A DNA stretch of 64,000 bases from Manihot esculenta (taxonomy: Eukaryota > Streptophyta > Magnoliopsida > Malpighiales > Euphorbiaceae): NCBI RefSeq assembly GCF_001659605.2, contig NC_035170.2, forward strand, positions 19,294,948 to 19,358,947. The letters are read 5' to 3'. The position numbers and the translations under genes were made by a program. This document shows positions 36,034 to 46,589 of the stretch, piece after piece. The notes under the pieces were generated by a model. That model did not search any database and had not been told where the DNA came from. It saw only the letters and a list, made by a program, of their open reading frames with translations. Every line of letters begins with the position of its first letter. Within the stretch, counting starts at the first letter, position 1.

Positions 36034-37864
36034 CTTTTGCAATTCCTTCATCTCCTCAAGATTACTCTGGTAAGCTGGACAGTTTGGAATCTAAGCTCTA
36101 GGAATAAAATCGATTTGATATTTCATTCCCCTAATGGGTGGCAACCCAGATGGCACCTCCTCAGGAAATACATCCGCAAAATCCTGCAATAACTTAGAAA
36201 AAGAACTAGGCAATTCATCAGTAGGGTTAGTCTCAATCATAAAATTGGAACTAAAACGCAACATAATCAAAACTCTATTCCCTAAGTATGCTTTCTTCAA
36301 CTCTCTCTCTTTACCATAAACGAAAGACTTGTTGAATTCTTCACTCTTCTCACTTAGCTCTCCTTTTACTTCCATACTCACTAACGTTTTCTCTCCTGCA
36401 CGTCTCTCATTTTTATCCTTTCCTATGCTGTCACTCTCCTTTGGGCCATTTGAAACCTTCCTTTTACTACTGGCCTCTTTTCCCTCATTCTTTTTACTTG
36501 TCTCACCTCCCTTACCCAATTTAGCAGATTGTTGTAATTTCACTTGATCTGCATATACATCTTTAGAAGATAATGGTATAAGTATATGTTTCACACCAAG
36601 GAACGTAAAAGAAAACCTATTACTGTACCCATCATGAATGACATGCCTATCAAATTGTCATGGTCTACCCAACAAAATATGTCCCGCCTGTATGGGTACA
36701 ATATCACAAGTAACATCATCTACATACTTGCCAATAGAAAATGACACTTTACATTGCTTGGTTACCTTTGCCTCGCCACTATCATTCAACCACTGAAGTC
36801 TGTAAGGATTAGAGTGTTTAATAGTTTTTAGTCCTAACTTATCAATTAAAATAATACTAGCACAATTAACTTGACTACCCGAATCTATTATCATGCAACA
36901 GACTTTACCACCTATCAAACAACGAGTGTGAAAGATGTTTTCACGTTGTTCAAGTCCCTCTTCTTTAATAGAAATATTTAAAGTACGCAATATCACTAAG
37001 GACTCTCCCTGAACAGGATACTCTTCTATTTCTATATCAGAATAATCTTCTAAATGTGGTATTTCATCAGAATCATAATCAGTTTCGGAGACTATCTCAT
37101 CTCCCCCCACTATCATGGCACATTTATTAACACACTCATTGGCATAATGCCCACGCCCTTTACATTTAAAGCACTGAATATCTCTAGTCCTATTAGATTT
37201 AGGGGCTGATTCATTTTTACCATCCCTCCACTATGTTTGCTTTGATCAAGAGCAACTCCATCTCCTTATGATACTCATCAATAGAGTTTGATCCCTGGGT
37301 TTGTCTTTGCAACTGATGATGGAGATCTCTATGGTAATAAGTAGCCACATATTTCTTCCTCATGATTCGCTTCATCTCTTCTCAACTAACAATGGGTAAC
37401 TCTCCATTCCTTCTCCTAGATTTCACAAGCTCATTCCACCATATTGGTGCATAATCTGAAAACTCAAGGGCAGCAAGTTTTACCTTTTTATCGTCGGAAT
37501 AGCTTTGACAGTTAAAAACCATCTCCACTTTATGCTCCCACTCTAAATAGGCATCAACATCAGCCTTACCATTGAAGCTTGTAATCTTCATCTTTATGGA
37601 GTTCATATTGTTATCTACATAGGGTACACGATCATTGAACCTTCTGGCTCGGAAAGGGGCTGATTGTGCTGCATTTTCCTCTTCATAGGATGGATCGTGT
37701 GTATCATCATCCCCCTGATTGGACTTGCCCTTTGAAGATCTAAGGTTGTCCTCAACGTTATCCATTCTCAAATTTAGCTTATGAAAACTATTCATGAAAG
37801 CTTTATGCATATCTTTAAGATCAAATGTAGGGTCAGAAGTATCACCAGTATTATGCCCGGACAT
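36034..37864 (-). pseudogene. B1 gag-protease remnant with RT deleted
   Basis: It starts with MSGHNTGD-type gag at 37864. A gag core with KVEMVFNCQSYSDDKKVKLAALEFSDYA is present in pieces; a deletion near 37230 removes part of the region before the zinc knuckle (CFKCKGRGHYANEC, 37130-37180). Protease DSGSQVNC is at about 36890. At 36034 the pre-RT sequence (FPEEVPSGLPP, EEMKELQ) joins straight to mid-RNase H ([11 protein letters not shown]). The whole RT and the first half of RNase H, roughly 850 bp in B2, are missing. Confidence 0.87.
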
Positions 37865-37900
37865 TATAGAAAAATTCACAATTCTCTCAACTCACGTGTT

Positions 37901-38520
37901 TAACTTTCAAGCACTCACTTGGTATCTCAAAAGTGCACTTCAAAATAAAGACTCAATAAGCCAAACTTGTATGATTCAAATAATAAGAAAAACAAGGAAA
38001 GACCTAACAAGAAAAGATAGGAAACAACACTAGATGCTTAATACTCCTATTTATTTCAATAAATTAGTTTAGGATGTGGAAGACGCTTCTTGAAATCCAA
38101 ATTCCTCTTTAGTTCTAGTTTGACTAGAAAACGTTCGCTAATCAAACACTAGTTGATAAGTTGCCAAGGAACGTCCTTGGGGTCTTTTACTTTTCAACTG
38201 TTAACTGCATTAACTTTCAAGCACTCACTTGGTATCTCAAAAGTGCACTTCAAAATAAAGACTCAATAAGCCAAACTTGTATGATTCAAATAATAAGAAA
38301 AACAAGGAAAGACCTAACAAGAAAAGATAGGAAACAACACTAGATGCTTAATACTCCTATTTATTTCAATAAATTAGTTTAGGATGTGGAAGACGCTTCT
38401 TGAAATCCAAATTCCTCTTTAGTTCTAGTTTAACTAGAAAACGTTCGCTAATCAAACACTAGTTGATAAGTTGCCAAGGAACGTCCTTGGGGTCTTTTAC
38501 TTTTCAACTGTTAACTGCAT
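37901..38520 (-). repeat. 310-bp tandem duplication across the B1/C junction
   Basis: Unit 1 is 37901-38210 and unit 2 is 38211-38520. They differ by one base that I can see (ctagtttgactag against ctagtttaactag). Each unit holds about 137 bp of B 5' untranslated sequence followed by about 173 bp of C LTR, so the B1/C join came first. Short shared 'taa' at the edges could have primed the duplication. Confidence 0.9.
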
Positions 38521-39480
38521 TAAGACTTAGAGAAACCTAATTCTAATCTTGCCAACCGCGTGGTCAAGTTTAGATTATGCAACTGATTGTACTCGTGTTT
38601 AAATAATCTAAGCAATTATGGACCTAAATCATTCAAACAATTTATCACTCATGCAATTAAAAGCAACATGCCTTAATTGATTCTAAAAGTAAAGCAATAA
38701 TAATAGAAAGACCAAGTTGCATAAATATTGAAAATAAATAAGAGTTTAATAATGGAGTTTTAAATCTCCCAATTCATCACAAAACTAAAAATTTCCAACT
38801 TCAACTAGAAAAAGAATTGTTTTAGCCACTCATGGTGGACAAAATCACAAAAAGAAAAGAAGAAAAGTAGAAGAAGAGAGGCTGCTGAAATTCTACAGTG
38901 TTGCCGATGATATTTTGCAGAAAATCTGATGATGCCTTGCTGGTTTGGGGCTGTCTTCTTTTATAGGTGAATAGTCCTAGTCCAATTAGAATTTGGAATC
39001 CTAATTTGACTTGGTCTTTTATAGTCTTTTATTCCTTCTTTGCTTTTATATTTAATTATGAATGAATTCTTCTTCTTGAGAAAGTCTTTCTTGGGAGTGA
39101 CTCTTGGAGATGTCCTAGGATTGATCTTGAAGTGTTTGAAGTAGGGTAGGACTTCAATGCTTTAGAAATTTGAAATTTGCCTCTTCCCCGCGCTGCTATC
39201 CGCCTCTGCTTCAGTTTGATTTGGGCAATTGATTTGCCCAAATCACTTGCCCCAATCGCTCGCGCAAGTCAGTCCCAGTTTTCTACTTTAGCTCCCTATG
39301 AGTGATTTGGCCAAATCACTTCGACCCAATCATTTTTCCAGCTTTTTCTGCACTTTTTCTCCAACTTTCCATTTTCTTCCTTTTCTGCAAAAACATGATA
39401 AAAACCATAAATTAAGCTGAAAAATGTGTAATTAAACAGTAATAAAGATAATAAAAATGTGGCTAAATTATGTTTGATCA
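38038..39480 (-). repeat. Element C 3' LTR, partial
   Basis: Bases 38211-39184 (including the second duplicated unit) match 43611-44449 of the 5' LTR. The LTR continues to 39480 (gtttgatca) before the polypurine tract. Palindromes of the gatttgggcaaatc type appear at 39220-39330. Confidence 0.8.
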
Positions 39481-39495
39481 AATACCCCCACACCT
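39481..39495 (-). promoter_or_regulatory. Polypurine tract of element C
   Basis: On the minus strand AGGTGTGGGGGTATT precedes the LTR start TGATCAAAC. Confidence 0.7.
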
Positions 39496-40754
39496 AGCCT
39501 TTTGCTTGTCCTCAAGCAACAAATAACTTAGTCAATCAAACATCTTTTTCTTTTGAGCCTAAGTACCACTTAATCAGCCCCCCCTAGACTCCCAAATTGA
39601 AGCACTACAGTGTAGCGTACATGCACTAAGGTTGTCCTCTCTTTCCTTGTTTCCTTTTACCCACCATGGCCAAAAGTTTTTTTATTTGATCATGCTTTAT
39701 TCTTTCATTTTAGGCTTAATGTAACTCCTAAGAGTGACTTGCCCCCTTTAAAGCATTTTTATTCAGCAGCACTTTTTATTCTTGCCTGAAAAAGTCACTT
39801 AACCTTTTTACGCGAAGGTGCATATTGGTGATACCCACCCTCGGTTACTCAGTTGGTCACTTGTTCAAGTGGCTACTAGCTCTATTCATAGTCTTTGACC
39901 ATCGAAACAGGTTATGTTTTGTGCTTTTTGATTTTGCTGAGGTTTTTTTTTTTTTCATAACAGTTTCGGCAAATCAGCTCATAGAGAGTTACACTAACTT
40001 TTTATTGCATGTATATATTTTTCCCTTGACCATAGCAAGTGTAAAGATTCAATTTGAGAGAAAAACTTTCTAAGAGAAGGTAACACACTGTAATTGATTC
40101 AATTTAGGCTTAAAGGGTTGAAAATTTTAATTGGGTCATGAGATAGGAGGCTCTTTTAACTTTGTCATCTATGCTGAGTAGAGCAAAGGCTAAAACAAAA
40201 TCTGTGTGCATGAAATCTATGTGTGTGTGCAAAAGTGAATATGAGTGCAAAAATATGTGTGAAAAAATTTTGGTGTGTGTAAAAGGGGTAAGAAAAATGC
40301 AAAAAGAGGCAAAAAGATGGTAAAAGATGGTGCAAAAATCTTCCCCAGTACCCCCACACCTAGTCTAAGCATTGCCCTCAATGCAAAACATATAAAGAGA
40401 AAAATAAGAGAGAAAGGGACTCCCTGGGGTGGTGATTTGGCCAAATTAGTGGCCAAATCAGGTGTGGTAGTGGTCTGTAGGTATGAAGTGTTGAACCAGT
40501 AGCTGCAGCATGCTTTCCATGTGTATGATTCGGGCCTACATTCTGTCAAGGCAAGATTCTGCAGATTGATCAATTGTTGGAGGTTCTGCTGATTTGAATA
40601 GTGATTTGGGCAAATCACTTGGCCAAATCACCTCTGCTGTAGTTAAGTTCTGCTGATTTTCCCATCGATTTGCGTAAATCGCCTCTGCTGGGTTGCCTCC
40701 CAGTAGCACCTTAGTTTAAAGTCATGGGCTGAACTTTTCTGACTTGATCAAGGC
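39496..40754. other. Non-coding 3' part of element C
   Basis: I see no credible coding frame here. It is low-complexity, T- and A-rich in places (poly-T near 39945), with more gatttgg(g/c)caaatc palindromes at 40435-40680 and a second cccccacacctag motif at about 40351-40363, which repeats the polypurine-tract text of 39485. That second copy may mark an older LTR boundary. Confidence 0.5.
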
Positions 40755-41560
40755 TTAAGTAATGGGGGGAGGGAAAAGGGTCCCAACAGAATTAAGTAAG
40801 AAGTGTAGTACGCCTTTCATTTTGGTTATAACCCATCCTATTTCTTTCATATACTCATGAAATAATATGATTAGCTTCTCCTCTTTCAAGTGAGGTGTGC
40901 CTCTAGCCCTTATTTTTGAATTTTTGAGGTGATTGGGCAACACTTTGAACTTCAATTCATATTTCTCCATAAAAGGTGGCTGCAATCTGGTACTGAATTT
41001 GGGCAAATCAAATTCTGCTTGCACTAATGATTTGGGCAAATCAAAATCTGTCTGCGCTGCTAATTTGGGCAAATTGAATTCTGCCTGTACAAGTGATTTG
41101 GGCAAATCGCCTCTGGACCAGTCTGTGCAACATGTTGTCTCTTCTATTTCTATTTCTTTCAAAATTTTCTTGTTCTCCTCATCCTCCTGGCTTGTGTCCC
41201 TTGGTATTTGTTTGACAGCATCAAGGAAAGGTATATTGATCTCCACCTTGCAAAAGGTTTCAAGTATTTCTTTTTTTTCTTTTTCCTTTTGAGATTTTGC
41301 AAACCTTTTTGGAAAGGGAGGTGGTACCTTGAACTTTTCTGCTGGTTGCTGTACTATTTTCTGCCTCTGATTAGATTCTGCATGGTCTGTTGATTTGGGC
41401 AAATCGATTTCTGCCCTTTCTGGTGATTTGGACAAATCGATTTTGCCTGGCTGACCTATCTGTCCATTGATTGGGTTTGCGATTTGGGCAAATCAATGCC
41501 CCTGATCACTTTCCAGCAGTTTCTCCTCAGCAACCTGTTTCTGTATTTGGGCAGATCGCT
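40430..41560. repeat. Dispersed palindrome TGATTTGGGCAAATCA in element C
   Basis: About a dozen perfect or near-perfect copies, for example near 40435, 40600, 40670, 41005, 41030, 41065, 41095, 41395, 41425 and 41480. Most are followed by 'a(a/t)tctgc' or 'gcctctg'. More copies occur in the C 3' LTR near 39225-39320. Confidence 0.8.
40755..41435 (-). pseudogene. Element C reading frame with DLPKS repeats (post-gag linker)
   Basis: A 226-codon frame with repeated D-L-P-K-S and F-D-L-P-K units (DLPKSLVQAEFNLPK, DFDLPKSLVQAEFDLPK) followed by a Lys-rich stretch (PFPKRFAKSQKEKEKKE) and a segment with VEINIPFLDAVKQIP that is usual between gag and protease in Athila/Tat elements. The repeats are the translation of the DNA palindrome GATTTGGGCAAATC. 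The frame stops at 40755, where protease would normally follow. Whether it is translated is unknown. Confidence 0.6.
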
Positions 41561-41639
41561 GCTCACCCTTGCTGTCTTGAAGCTCTTTCCCACTCCTTAG
41601 TGTAATGGCATTAACATTCTGCCTTGGATTGATTTCAGT

Positions 41640-43255
41640 TTAGGAGGGTAGCTTTCCTTGTGATTTAAACTTACTCATTGAAGTGGCCATTTGACTCATT
41701 TGCTGCTCAAGGTTTTGCACCGAATTTGCTAAGGATTTCACGATCTCTTCAAGAGGTGTGTTGGACTTTTGAGGTGCTGTATGGGCTTGGTTTCTTTGCT
41801 GATAACTTAGATATTGGTTGGCCCTTGCATAACTGAAGTTTGGATGGTCCCTCCAACCTGGGTTGTAGGTGTTAAAATAGGGATCATACCTCCTTTGCCC
41901 ATTGCAACCTCCAACAGCATTGACTTGCCGGTCCTCTTCTTGAAGGGAAGGACATAGATCAGTTGGGTGGTTAATATTTGCACATATTCCACATGGCTTG
42001 GGCTGCTGAATCTGCTGGACTTGTTGGGCTTGACCCACAACAAGGCTACGGACAGTATTAGTGAGATTAGAAATTTGGGATGCTAAAGTGGATGTACTCA
42101 CCTCATTCACCGTTCTTGGTGGCTGTTCTTGGTCTCCAAACTGCTGAGAGGCTGCTGCCATGGAGGAAATTAAATTCCTTATTTCTTGAGGTGATTTGTC
42201 TTCAATTGATCCTCCACACGCTGCATCAATCAACCTCCTTTCTAAAGGTAACAAACCTCCATAAAAGTATTCAATTAGGGACTTATGAAAGATGTCATGT
42301 TGAGGGCAGCTTGTGCACAATCAATTGAATCTTTCCCAATATTCATATAGCTCTTCATAATCCTTTTGTTTGATGCAACTAATCTCTCTTTTGATGCCAA
42401 TAGCTTTTGAGGTTGGGAAGTATTTGCTCAAGAATGCTCTCACCATCCCAGCCCATGAAGTGATGGATCCGGGTGGTAAATAGAATAACCATTCTTTGGC
42501 AAAATCATCAAGAGAAAAGGAAAAAGCTCTTAATTTAACATGCTCTTCAGAAATACCTTGAGGCCTCATTGCTGAGCACACAATGTGAATTTCTTTAAGG
42601 TACTTGTGTGGATCTTCATTTTTCAGACCTCTGAATTTTGGAAGGAGATGAATTAATCCGATTTTGAGCTCAAAAGGGGCTGCCAAAGGTGGCTAAGTGA
42701 TGCACCATAGTGCTTGATCATCCAAGGGTGTTGCTAGTTCACGAAGAGTTCTTTCTTGTGCCATTGGAGCTCTTGCCTCAACATTTTTAGCTTCAAATTC
42801 AGCAAAGACAGCAGCTGGTTCAAGAGCAGTAGCTGCTGCATTTTCTGCCTCTTCAGGTGTTGTTGTGACTATCTTTATAGCAGCTGGTTCAGCTACTGTT
42901 TTAGGGGCTGGTTCTGGGATTTTGTTAGCAAAAATTTATGGTTTTTGGGCTAATTCTAGTGCAGTTTTAAGGGCTGGTTTTGAGTGCAGCAACTTGTACA
43001 GCAACAGATTCAACAAGTGCAGCATGTACAGCAGTTTCAGCAATTGGTTCATCAACTTATTCAGCAGGTGTAGCAGCAAGTTCCTCAGTAATCTGTGCAG
43101 TAGATTGTATGGCAGTCACCAGATTTGTTGTTATTGCTGATGAAGATGGTTTGGAGGCTTGATTCCTCAAGTTTGCTTGCTTTCTCAAGCTCTTGGCAAT
43201 ACGTTCAATTTCTGGATCGTAAAAAAAGAGCTTCTTTACGGTCAGCCCTGGTCAT
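41640..43255 (-). pseudogene. Element C gag (Athila/Tat type), frameshifted
   Basis: It starts with MTRADRKEAL at 43255. One extra A/T in a seven-base run at 43221-43227 (+ aaaaaaa) shifts the frame; without it the text reads on into DPEIERIAKSLRKQ, a usual Athila/Tat gag N-terminus. An Ala/Val/Pro-rich middle at 42700-43120 is followed by the gag core at 42321-42686 (FELKIGLIHLLPKFRGL, KEWLFYLPPGSITSW) and its C-terminal half at 41640-42320 (FYGGLLPLERRLIDAA), with a zinc-knuckle-like CGICANINHPTDLC at about 42000. There is an in-frame stop or shift at 42320. It encodes the capsid protein only. Confidence 0.85.
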
Positions 43256-43285
43256 AAAAGGAAAATTCGTTAGTTTAAATCAAAT

Positions 43286-43302
43286 CCCCAGCAACGACGC
43301 CA
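43286..43302 (-). promoter_or_regulatory. Primer-binding site of C (tRNA-Asp type)
   Basis: On the minus strand TGGCGTCGTTGCTGGGGA resembles the complement of plant tRNA-Asp 3' end (TGGCGCCGTTGCCGGGGA) with two changes. This primer is typical of the Athila/Tat branch and differs from all other elements in the window. Confidence 0.8.
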
Positions 43303-44449
43303 ATTTTTTATAGCAGTTGTCGAAGCTGTCAAAAATAAACCTATTATCAATCAACAAATTAATTTGTAGATAGTGGCAATAGGGTCGAACCACAGGGATT
43401 TGACACTAAAGATCTTCCTAATTATGACTTGGACAAGTAAATAACAAAACTAAATAAAAAGAGGGGGGTTTGTTTTGATGATAGAGAACTAAAATTAAAA
43501 CTAAGTAGTAAGAGAAAGCAATAATTTGAAAAGATGAGTAAATTAATGGGAGAAAAGCTCTAGTTGAAGTATGAATCTATTTCAGTTGTTTAGAATTGAT
43601 TATTGATTCTTTAATAGTCCTATTCATTTCAATACATTGGTTAAGGATGTGGAAGACGCTTTTCACAATCCAAATTCCTCCTTAGTTCTAGTTTGACTAG
43701 GAAACGTTCGCTAATCAAACACTAGTTGACAAGTTGCTAAGGACGTCCTTGGGGTTTTTTACTTTTCAACTGTTAACTGCATTAAAACTTAGAGAAACCT
43801 AATTCTAATCTTGCCAACCGCGTGGTCAAGTTTAGATTATGCAACTGATTGTACTCGTGTTTAAACAATTTAAGCAATTATGGACCTAAATCATTCAAAC
43901 AATTTATCACTCATGCAATTAAAAGAAACAGGCCTTAATTGATTCTAAAAGCAAAGCAATAATAATAGAAAGATCAAGTTGCATAAATATTGAAAATAAA
44001 TAAGAGTTTAATAATGGAGTTTTAAATCTCCCAATTCATCACAAAACTGAAAATTTCCAACTTCAACTAGAAAAAGAATTGTTTTAGCCACTCATGATGG
44101 ACAAAATCACAAAAAGAAAAGAAGAAAAGTAGAAGAAGAGAGGCTGCTGAAATTCTACAGTGTTGCCGATGATATTCTGCAGAAAATCTGATGATGCCTT
44201 GCTGGTTTGGGGTTGTCTCCTTTTATAGGTGAAGAGTCCTAGTCCAATTAGAATTTGAAATTCTAATTTGACTTGGTCTTTTATAGTCTTTTATTCCTTC
44301 TTTACTTTTGTATTTAATTATGAATGAATTCTTCTTCTTGAGAAAGTCTTTCTTGGGAGTAACTCTTGGAGATGTCCTAGGATTGATCTTGAAGTGTTTG
44401 AAGTAGGATAGGACTTCAATGCTTTAGAAATTTGAAATTTGCCTCTTTT
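43303..44449 (-). repeat. Element C 5' LTR, partial
   Basis: It begins next to the primer site and contains the text ggtcgaaccacagggattt, common in such LTRs. It matches the 3' LTR as far as 'tttgcctctt' and then changes abruptly to unique sequence at 44450, about 300 bp short of the full end. Confidence 0.78.
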
Positions 44450-46589
44450 GTGACAGATAAATGGAGTAAAATATAATTTCTAAATAAGTTTGGAGTAGGT
44501 TCGGATAGTGTATATATATATATATATAAACACACACACTTGGGTTCAAACTTGTAATTTAGCATATAGTTAATCAGTTTTAGGATTTGGCTATGTCCAG
44601 CCAACTTTTCTGTTCTACTCTTATCGTCCATATAAACCTTTAATGTGAGTCTTTTCAATTCTTGCCATCAGTTCTCACCCTATCGGATTTGGCTTTTTTG
44701 CTTGATTACTTCACGACGTAATGTCCTTATACGATTGTATTGCCTTTTAGGTATTTTTGGGTGTCTGTGGGATGAGAACAGTGCCTACTCTGTTCGCCAA
44801 TAACTTTTAAGGTAGCATTTAGTGTTTTTTAACTTAGTGAAATCTAAGTATTTAAAGTTAAAGGAATGAAGTATGAAAAGTTGCTTTCTTTTTCTTAAAT
44901 TTTGGCCAACCATTACCAATAACAATCCCAAAATAGTCATCAACTACTAAAATGACCAATAGCTACTAAAACCGCTTATATTGCTAAATATGACCTTTAT
45001 AGTACAAGGCATTTAGATTATATAACTTGTCATGATAGTTGAAGACTATTTCTTGATTTTTTTTCCACGTTAATTGTTTATTCTTATTCTATTTTTCCAC
45101 TTTCTTTTGAATTTGTGATTTTGGGTTAGTATAGTTCATTTAATGGACGATATATTCCTTTGTTTTTGCCAATTCCCCTTTGATATCTCAATAAATTCTT
45201 TTTACGAGTTTCATCTATTTGTGACAGCTTGAAATCTATCACATTCGTTTTGATTTTAGTTCCTTTATCTCATTATCTATCCAATGCTTTAGGTTTTATT
45301 ATTATTGCTTTTGAATTTTTTTTTTATTTTTTTTTTGGTGTATCCTGCAATTAAGGTGTACTTTTGGCAATGCATTTTACTCATTCCATGTAGTTCTGTT
45401 CACTCTCATGGGCTCTGAGTTTGTAATATCGAATATCTTAATATGTGACTTGTATGCATATAGATTTTGCAACTCTTTCGGACTTAATTTATGTGTTTAT
45501 CAAATTGCCAAATGACTTCAAGTAATTTTTTCTGAAGTTTTCTTTTTACTTGTTGATGAATCAACGTCACCTTCAATTCTCAATATTTTCACATCAAAAT
45601 TATTAAATTCATGAATAAATAAAATATCATTTTACTCCCTGAAAAATAAAGTGATGAATTTATAGTTTTGTCTTTATTCCAGGGTACATCATATCACACC
45701 AAATTCGAAGAATTCATTTTACTTGGAATAGATGTTCAATTACTCAATATATCATTAGTGCTTTATTCGTTTACATCTTTTAAGTTTTGTACATCATATT
45801 AGCTTGGATTTTACCTTCTTTTTTTTTTTTAATCCTTTTATAAAAAATTTTGGGCCTCTTTTTGATTTATGTTGGTGCTTGTAATATAAGAATATACTGA
45901 AATAATTTAGTTTAAGCAATTTTGGTTGAATAAGATTGTATCTCAAAGCTGATGCTTCAAATTTTAAAAGTATGTGTGGTGTGTTAGGTTTACTAGGCTT
46001 TGTGCTATATGTTGCAATGGTGATTTCTCAATTCTGGTCTGAGCATATTATGGGACAATGAATAATTTGTTTCAATTGGCCCTGTGCATACAACTTTAAT
46101 TGTTTACAACAGTTTCAATTGTTTTTTTTATTTCCTGTCCTGGTGGATTTTGTTATGCATGCATCTGATTGATATTATGTCTACTTCGCCTTTAATGTTC
46201 TTAAATTGTGCCTAACTTCATTCTGATCTCTTAGCTGACAAGCAGCCGTTAGGACAGATCAAATCATTCGTTAAAGCAGATAATCATGTATACTGTATGA
46301 AGATATAACCAAAGATTCTGCTCTGATATTCTGGAGCAAGGTTGTTAGTATCATATATCATGGATTAATCCTAATTCAATATTGTCCAACTCCTCAACCT
46401 GCATATATATAAAGCAAAAGGCCTAAACAAAGATAAAAAAGGACAGCCAAAATACCTCCAGTACAATAATATAGCTTCTTTCTTTTCCTCTCTACAGTTT
46501 AGGAAAGAGTTTGGGCCATATCCATGGCTTTCAACTGCAATTGACCATGAGTATACCAACTGAGATAATCCCAATTAGTACAGATAATG
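44450..46589. other. Unique spacer downstream of the zinc-finger gene
   Basis: AT-rich, non-repetitive sequence without convincing coding frames. It holds a small (TA)n(CA)n microsatellite at 44510-44540. The part nearest 46589 should contain the 3' untranslated region of the zinc-finger gene; AATAAA on the minus strand at 46127-46132 is one possible poly(A) signal. Confidence 0.6.

Larger units (their letters stand above)
33903..38037 (-). mobile_element. Element B1: truncated Ty3/gypsy element of family B
   Basis: B1 has a 3' LTR (33903-34580), polypurine tract, and internal region running integrase to gag. It has no 5' LTR: it ends at about 38037, where the gag-upstream sequence is joined to element C. 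Family B is unlike Tekay, with short LTRs (about 690 bp) and a different polyprotein. The Pol frame seems to continue into the 3' LTR, and the C-terminus contains a FNVSDLSPF-like motif followed by an NPFQEG-like segment. These features recall the CRM clade, but I cannot confirm it without a tree. Confidence 0.85.
38038..44449 (-). mobile_element. Element C: gag-only Athila/Tat-type LTR retrotransposon
   Basis: C lies on the minus strand with 3' LTR 38038-39480 (its outer about 310 bp missing), polypurine tract, a non-coding stretch, two gag-side reading frames, a tRNA-Asp-like primer site and 5' LTR about 43303-44449 (its outer about 300 bp missing). No protease, RT, RNase H or integrase is present in the roughly 3.8-kb internal region. 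Gag and primer type fit the Athila/Tat branch. It would depend on another element for Pol. Both ends are truncated and no target duplication is visible. Confidence 0.82.

Noticed and set aside
42865..43313. Plus-strand frames with Ser/Ala/Thr-rich text opposite the C gag
   Set aside because: They are antisense to the Ala/Val-rich gag middle region; composition and lack of homology show they are shadows.
44416..44658. 80-codon minus-strand frame across the (TA)n(CA)n microsatellite
   Set aside because: It translates a microsatellite into YIYIYTLS-like text and has no recognisable domain.
46371..46574. Further exon downstream of the zinc-finger gene
   Set aside because: Exon 4 ends with an in-frame stop at 46590 and this frame has no domain or acceptor support; it is likely 3' untranslated sequence.
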